Positions 60,983 to 64,000 of a stretch of 64,000 nt of DNA are shown one piece after another. Within the stretch, counting starts at the first letter, position 1, and every line of letters begins with the position of its first letter. The stretch comes from RGIG3178 sp964533965 (GTDB lineage Bacteria > Bacillota > Clostridia > Christensenellales > QAND01): assembly GCA_964533965.1 (NCBI GenBank), contig CAZHNN010000007.1, positions 1 to 64,000 on the forward strand, given 5' to 3'. The position numbers and the translations under genes are program-made. The notes beneath the pieces are model-generated. The model ran no database searches. It was not told where the DNA came from and worked only from the letters and a program-made list of their open reading frames with translations.

Positions 60983-62887
60983 ATGGTACTGCTGCGCGTG
61001 GACAACGTCACAAAATCCTTCGGCGAAACCACACTCTTTTCGGGTGTGGGCTTTGTTGTAATGGAAAAACAGCGGCTAGGGCTGGTAGGCGTGAACGGCA
61101 GCGGCAAGACCACGCTGATGCGGATCCTCTGCGGGCAGGACAACGCCGATTCCGGTCAGATCTCGCTTCTGCGCGACAGGAGGATCGGGTATCTTGCCCA
61201 GCACGCCCAATTTGATCCTCAAAAGTCGCTCTATGACGAAACGCTCTATGTGTTCTCGGATCTGATGGAAGCGGAAGCGGAGCTGGACGCACTGCACGAA
61301 GCTATGGAATCCCATCCCGACAACCTTCAGGCACTCATCCAGCGTCAGGCGGCGCTGTGTGAACGCTACCAGGCGGGCGGCGGGCTCACCTATAAGGCGC
61401 GCACCCGCTCGACATTGATGGGGATGGGGTTTTCGGAAACAGACCTGACACTTCCTATGTCGGCGCTCTCCGGTGGGCAGAAGAGCAAGGTACAAATGGC
61501 CAAGCTGTTGTTGTCCCGCTCCGACCTTCTGATGCTTGACGAGCCCACAAACCATCTGGACATCCAAAGCGTGGAGTGGCTCGAATCCTATCTGTTGGAA
61601 TATCCAGGCAGCATGGTCATCATCTCTCACGACCGGTATTTTCTGGATAAGGTCACAACGGGCACGCTGGAATTGGAAAACGGGCATCTGCAAAGCTATG
61701 ACGGCAACTACACCGCTTATCTTGCATACAAGCAGGAGCAGCGGGAAATAGAAGAAAAGCATTTTCAGACGGCGCAAAAAGAGATCCGGCGCATGGAGGA
61801 AATGATTACGCGATTTAGGAGCTGGAACCGCGAACGGAGCATCCGTACGGCGGAGCACAAGGAGCACCAGCTGGAAAAACTGCGTGAAAGCGTCAAAAAA
61901 CCGGAGAAAGCCCCCATGGCCATCCGCTTCGCGCTCAACGCCAAGGAAGGCGGCGGACAGGACGTTCTGATAGCGCAGAATCTGAGCAAATCCTACGATA
62001 AGCTCCTGTTCAAAAATGTCAACCTTCAGATAAAGCAAGGGGAGCGTGTGTTTTTGCTCGGTCCCAACGGCAGCGGCAAGACGACACTGCTTCGCATCCT
62101 GTTGGGGCAGATACTCCCCGACAGCGGTGCCGTTCGCTTTGGTGCACGGATCTTCCCGGGGTATTACGACCAGCACCAGAGCAGTCTTGCCTTGAACGGC
62201 ACGCCCATTTCTGAGATTCAGGACGCATATCCGGCGTTCAACGAAACACAGGTGCGAAACGCATTGGCAGCGTTTCTGTTCCGCGGTGACGACGCCTTCA
62301 AGCCCATTTCCGCCCTATCCGGCGGAGAGCGCGCAAGGGTGGAACTGTTGAAGCTCATGCTCGGACAGTACAATTTACTGCTGTTGGACGAGCCCACCAA
62401 CCACCTGGACGCGCCCTCGCGCGAGGCGCTCGAAGCCGCTCTATTGGACTATGACGGCACGATCCTGGCCATATCGCATGACCGCTATCTGGTCAATCGC
62501 CTTGCCACACGTGTGCTTGCTCTCTCTTCGGACGGGCTGTACGAAAGCATCGGCAATTACGACGATTACCTTGCGCATCTTTGTCAGCTTGCCACAGCGC
62601 CTAAGGAGCAAGCCGTCATCGCAAAAGAGCCGACACAAAGCGCAATCCGAAGAGACAACGCCGCGCAACAGCGAAGGTACCGAGCGCAATTGCGAAAGGC
62701 GGAGGATGATATCGCGCAATTGGAAGAGGCAATCGCGCTACAGGAAATTCTTCTTTCAAGCCCGGAAGTGGTCAGCGATTATCAGCGTATCCTCAAGGAG
62801 AATGCCGAACTTGAATCCCTCAAATCCTCGCTCGAAGAAGCGATGCACCGCTGGGAAGAATTGTTCGTTCTCGTCGAAGAGGAATAG
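60983..62887 (+). CDS. ABC-F family ATPase
   Basis: 634-residue soluble protein with two ATPase domains. Walker A GVNGSGKTT (about 36-44) and GPNGSGKTT (about 361-369), signatures LSGGQKSK and LSGGERAR, Walker B LMLDEPTNHLD and LLLDEPTNHLD. A linker (about 240-310) of charged helices and a C-terminal coiled coil (about 555-634) are typical of ABC-F proteins (Uup/YdiF/EttA), which act on ribosomes. GGGAG precedes the ATG at 60983. Could be housekeeping translation factor or antibiotic resistance type; the linker does not tell. Confidence 0.92.
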   Translation: MVLLRVDNVTKSFGETTLFSGVGFVVMEKQRLGLVGVNGSGKTTLMRILCGQDNADSGQISLLRDRRIGYLAQHAQFDPQKSLYDETLYVFSDLMEAEAELDALHEAMESHPDNLQALIQRQAALCERYQAGGGLTYKARTRSTLMGMGFSETDLTLPMSALSGGQKSKVQMAKLLLSRSDLLMLDEPTNHLDIQSVEWLESYLLEYPGSMVIISHDRYFLDKVTTGTLELENGHLQSYDGNYTAYLAYKQEQREIEEKHFQTAQKEIRRMEEMITRFRSWNRERSIRTAEHKEHQLEKLRESVKKPEKAPMAIRFALNAKEGGGQDVLIAQNLSKSYDKLLFKNVNLQIKQGERVFLLGPNGSGKTTLLRILLGQILPDSGAVRFGARIFPGYYDQHQSSLALNGTPISEIQDAYPAFNETQVRNALAAFLFRGDDAFKPISALSGGERARVELLKLMLGQYNLLLLDEPTNHLDAPSREALEAALLDYDGTILAISHDRYLVNRLATRVLALSSDGLYESIGNYDDYLAHLCQLATAPKEQAVIAKEPTQSAIRRDNAAQQRRYRAQLRKAEDDIAQLEEAIALQEILLSSPEVVSDYQRILKENAELESLKSSLEEAMHRWEELFVLVEEE

Positions 62888-62906
62888 ATTCCTCTTCGTT
62901 TTCCTG

Positions 62907-63042
62907 AAACAAAAAACGCGCAGTCAGGCTGCGCCTTAACTAACTATGGGATTTTTTAAACAAAAAACGCGCAGTCAGGCTGCGCCTTAACTAACCATGG
63001 GATTTTTTAAACAAAAAACGCGCAGCTCAGCTGCGCGTTTGC
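62907..63042 (+). terminator. Three terminator-like hairpins in 51-bp tandem repeats
   Basis: Units start at 62910, 62961 and 63012. The first two are nearly identical and contain GCGCAG/CTGCGC stems plus ATTTTTTAA; the third is a strong palindromic stem CGCGCAGCT/AGCTGCGCG with T runs on both strands. The third also terminates hpf on the minus strand. Together they separate the convergent ABC-F and hpf genes. Confidence 0.8.
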
Positions 63043-63052
63043 TATCCGATTT

Positions 63053-63598
63053 CTAGTCCAAGTAGGGTTCAATCAAACCCAATTGGCCGTCATCGCGCTT
63101 ATACAGCACGCTGACACTGCCGTTTTCCGCCGAACGGAACACGTAGAATGTATGTCCCAACAGGTCCATCTGCATTGCCGCTTCGTCCAATGTCATCGGC
63201 TTGAGGGCAAAGCGCTTGACACGGACCACCTCGGGCCACACATCGTCCACATCCTGTTCCTGCAAACCCTCTTCGGCTGAATCCTCCGCATAGCGGATGG
63301 ACTGTTCATGAATCTGCTTATCCATCCTTTTGCGGTAGCGCAAGATCTGCCTTTCGAGCTTTTTTGCGGCATTGTCGATGGACGCATACATATCGCCCGT
63401 TGCTTCTTCCGCCCGTAGAATCGTGGTGCCTATTGGCACGGTGATTTCAGCAACCTGCCTTCCGCGGAACATGGACAGCATGACCTGCACGCGCGAATCG
63501 TCTTTAAGATACTTGTCGAGCTTTTGCACGCGTTTTTCCACGACATCCGCCAAATACTCGGATACCTGCATCCCCTTGCCATTGATGGTTATTTGCAT
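63053..63598 (-). CDS. hpf: Ribosome hibernation promoting factor, long form
   Basis: 181-residue long HPF: an N-terminal S30AE domain (about 1-105: MQITINGKGMQVSEYLADVVEKRVQKLDKY) that binds the 30S decoding region, and a C-terminal dimerisation domain (about 125-180: VRVKRFALKPMTLDEAAMQMDLLGHTFYVFR). This form pairs ribosomes as 100S dimers in stationary phase. GGAAAGGAG fixes the ATG at 63598. Confidence 0.96.
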   Translation of the reverse strand: MQITINGKGMQVSEYLADVVEKRVQKLDKYLKDDSRVQVMLSMFRGRQVAEITVPIGTTILRAEEATGDMYASIDNAAKKLERQILRYRKRMDKQIHEQSIRYAEDSAEEGLQEQDVDDVWPEVVRVKRFALKPMTLDEAAMQMDLLGHTFYVFRSAENGSVSVLYKRDDGQLGLIEPYLD

Positions 63599-63955
63599 GG
63601 TTCCACTCCTTTCCAACGATCCTATAAACATTATACCATGCCCCCTTAGTCTAAAACATGGATTTCCGGTGGCAAAAAAACAAGTCTCCTAAAGTGAAAA
63701 TAGACCTAGAAAATTGTTAATGGTGCTATTTGCATCCCAACCAAACCAGGCCAAATCCGGCGTCAAGCGTAAAACCAAGGTTTTAGCATATGCGTCGGAG
63801 TTGTTAGTCAAGGGGGACTCTTTCAATCGTTGTAATACAATAGATCCACTATGAAAGACACGTTCAACAGTTTATATGCACACTCTGCCAGCAAAACGCA
63901 TTTTGTCGCCGACATAGAAAAAGAGCGCTTCATGCGCTCTTTGGGAGTTTTGCAT
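63599..63955. other. Intergenic region with terminator of the edge gene
   Basis: About 357 bp. The hpf promoter must lie at its left, and a terminator hairpin AAAGAGCGC/GCGCTCTTT (63919-63942) at its right. Between them nothing is recognised. Confidence 0.4.
63918..63944 (-). terminator. Terminator of the right-edge gene
   Basis: AAAGAGCGC/GCGCTCTTT stem with T run on the minus strand (A run 63917-63921 on plus). Confidence 0.8.
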
Positions 63956-64000
63956 TTATCGATTGCGCATTTGCGCAAAGCATTCATTGCAATAGATAGG
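63956..64000 (-). CDS. 3' end of probable zinc-ribbon protein (truncated by window edge)
   Basis: The minus-strand frame from the edge reads PIYCNECFAQMRNR and stops at 63958-63956. The CxxC pair with a YC-x-x-CF setting looks like the second half of the zinc ribbon in CxxC-x17-CxxC-type small proteins. A terminator follows 12 nt later, which supports a real gene end. Only 14 codons are seen, so the call rests on the motif and the terminator. Confidence 0.5.
   Translation of the reverse strand, partial: PIYCNECFAQMRNR

Overview
The window comes from an endospore-forming member of the Bacillota, most likely class Clostridia and probably gut-associated. The evidence is a chromosomal sporulation and germination block (spo0A, spoIIR, sleB-ypeB, a LysM/DUF3794 protein, veg, a YabE-type 3D-domain protein). 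It also uses TTG/GTG starts with strong GGAGG-type ribosome binding sites, long-form HPF, and anaerobe-style enzymes (radical-SAM anSME, bacteriohemerythrin). The genus assignment is not possible from sequence reading alone. A run of exactly 100 N at 56965-57064 shows this is a draft scaffold.

Layout. 1-3.4 kb: two tandem mannose-family PTS permeases, each a IIC-IID fusion; the first runs off the left edge. 3.8-12.5 kb: an anchored 5'-nucleotidase-type phosphoesterase, a methylmalonate-semialdehyde dehydrogenase, a ferritin-like/VIT1 membrane protein, a serine beta-lactamase-family hydrolase, a CTP-synthase-like amidotransferase homologue, an Asp/Glu racemase-family protein, a DUF896 protein and a GNAT with a Cys/Gly tail. 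Two copies of a conserved, structured element of about 130 nt sit in the 3' UTRs of the dehydrogenase and the hydrolase genes. 12.6-17.2 kb: tRNA-Thr(GGT), then an AT-rich island holding a SAMHD1-like HD protein, a small partner gene, and a PmeII-type restriction enzyme with a cytosine methyltransferase. A decayed copy of the tRNA 3' end closes the island.

17.3-23.6 kb: an amino-sugar region. A Cys-type cytoplasmic sulfatase and its anaerobic maturase stand opposite two tandem NagA-like deacetylases, and a relic of a third nagA leader lies on the far side. With the PTS permeases this suggests use of sulfated amino sugars (inference). 23.6-46.5 kb: MATE exporter, PHP phosphatase, FAH-family enzyme, TrxR-like reductase, DUF3006 protein, a TetR-regulated HlyD/ABC-2 exporter operon, PhzF-like protein, WYL regulator, CorA transporter, FGGY kinase with a VOC protein, an uncharacterised membrane protein, a heterodimeric ABC exporter, bacteriohemerythrin, cupin-HAD pair, two NUDIX hydrolases and a UlaG-like metallohydrolase.

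46.8-60.7 kb: the sporulation and cell-envelope block. The order yabE-like, ksgA, veg, ispE recalls the conserved Bacillota yabE-ksgA-veg-ispE neighbourhood. It is interrupted by spo0A, a class B PBP and a Met/Pro tandem-repeat protein whose repeats caused the assembly gap. 60.9-64 kb: an ABC-F ATPase, a 51-bp repeated terminator array, hpf, and the 3' end of a probable zinc-ribbon gene.
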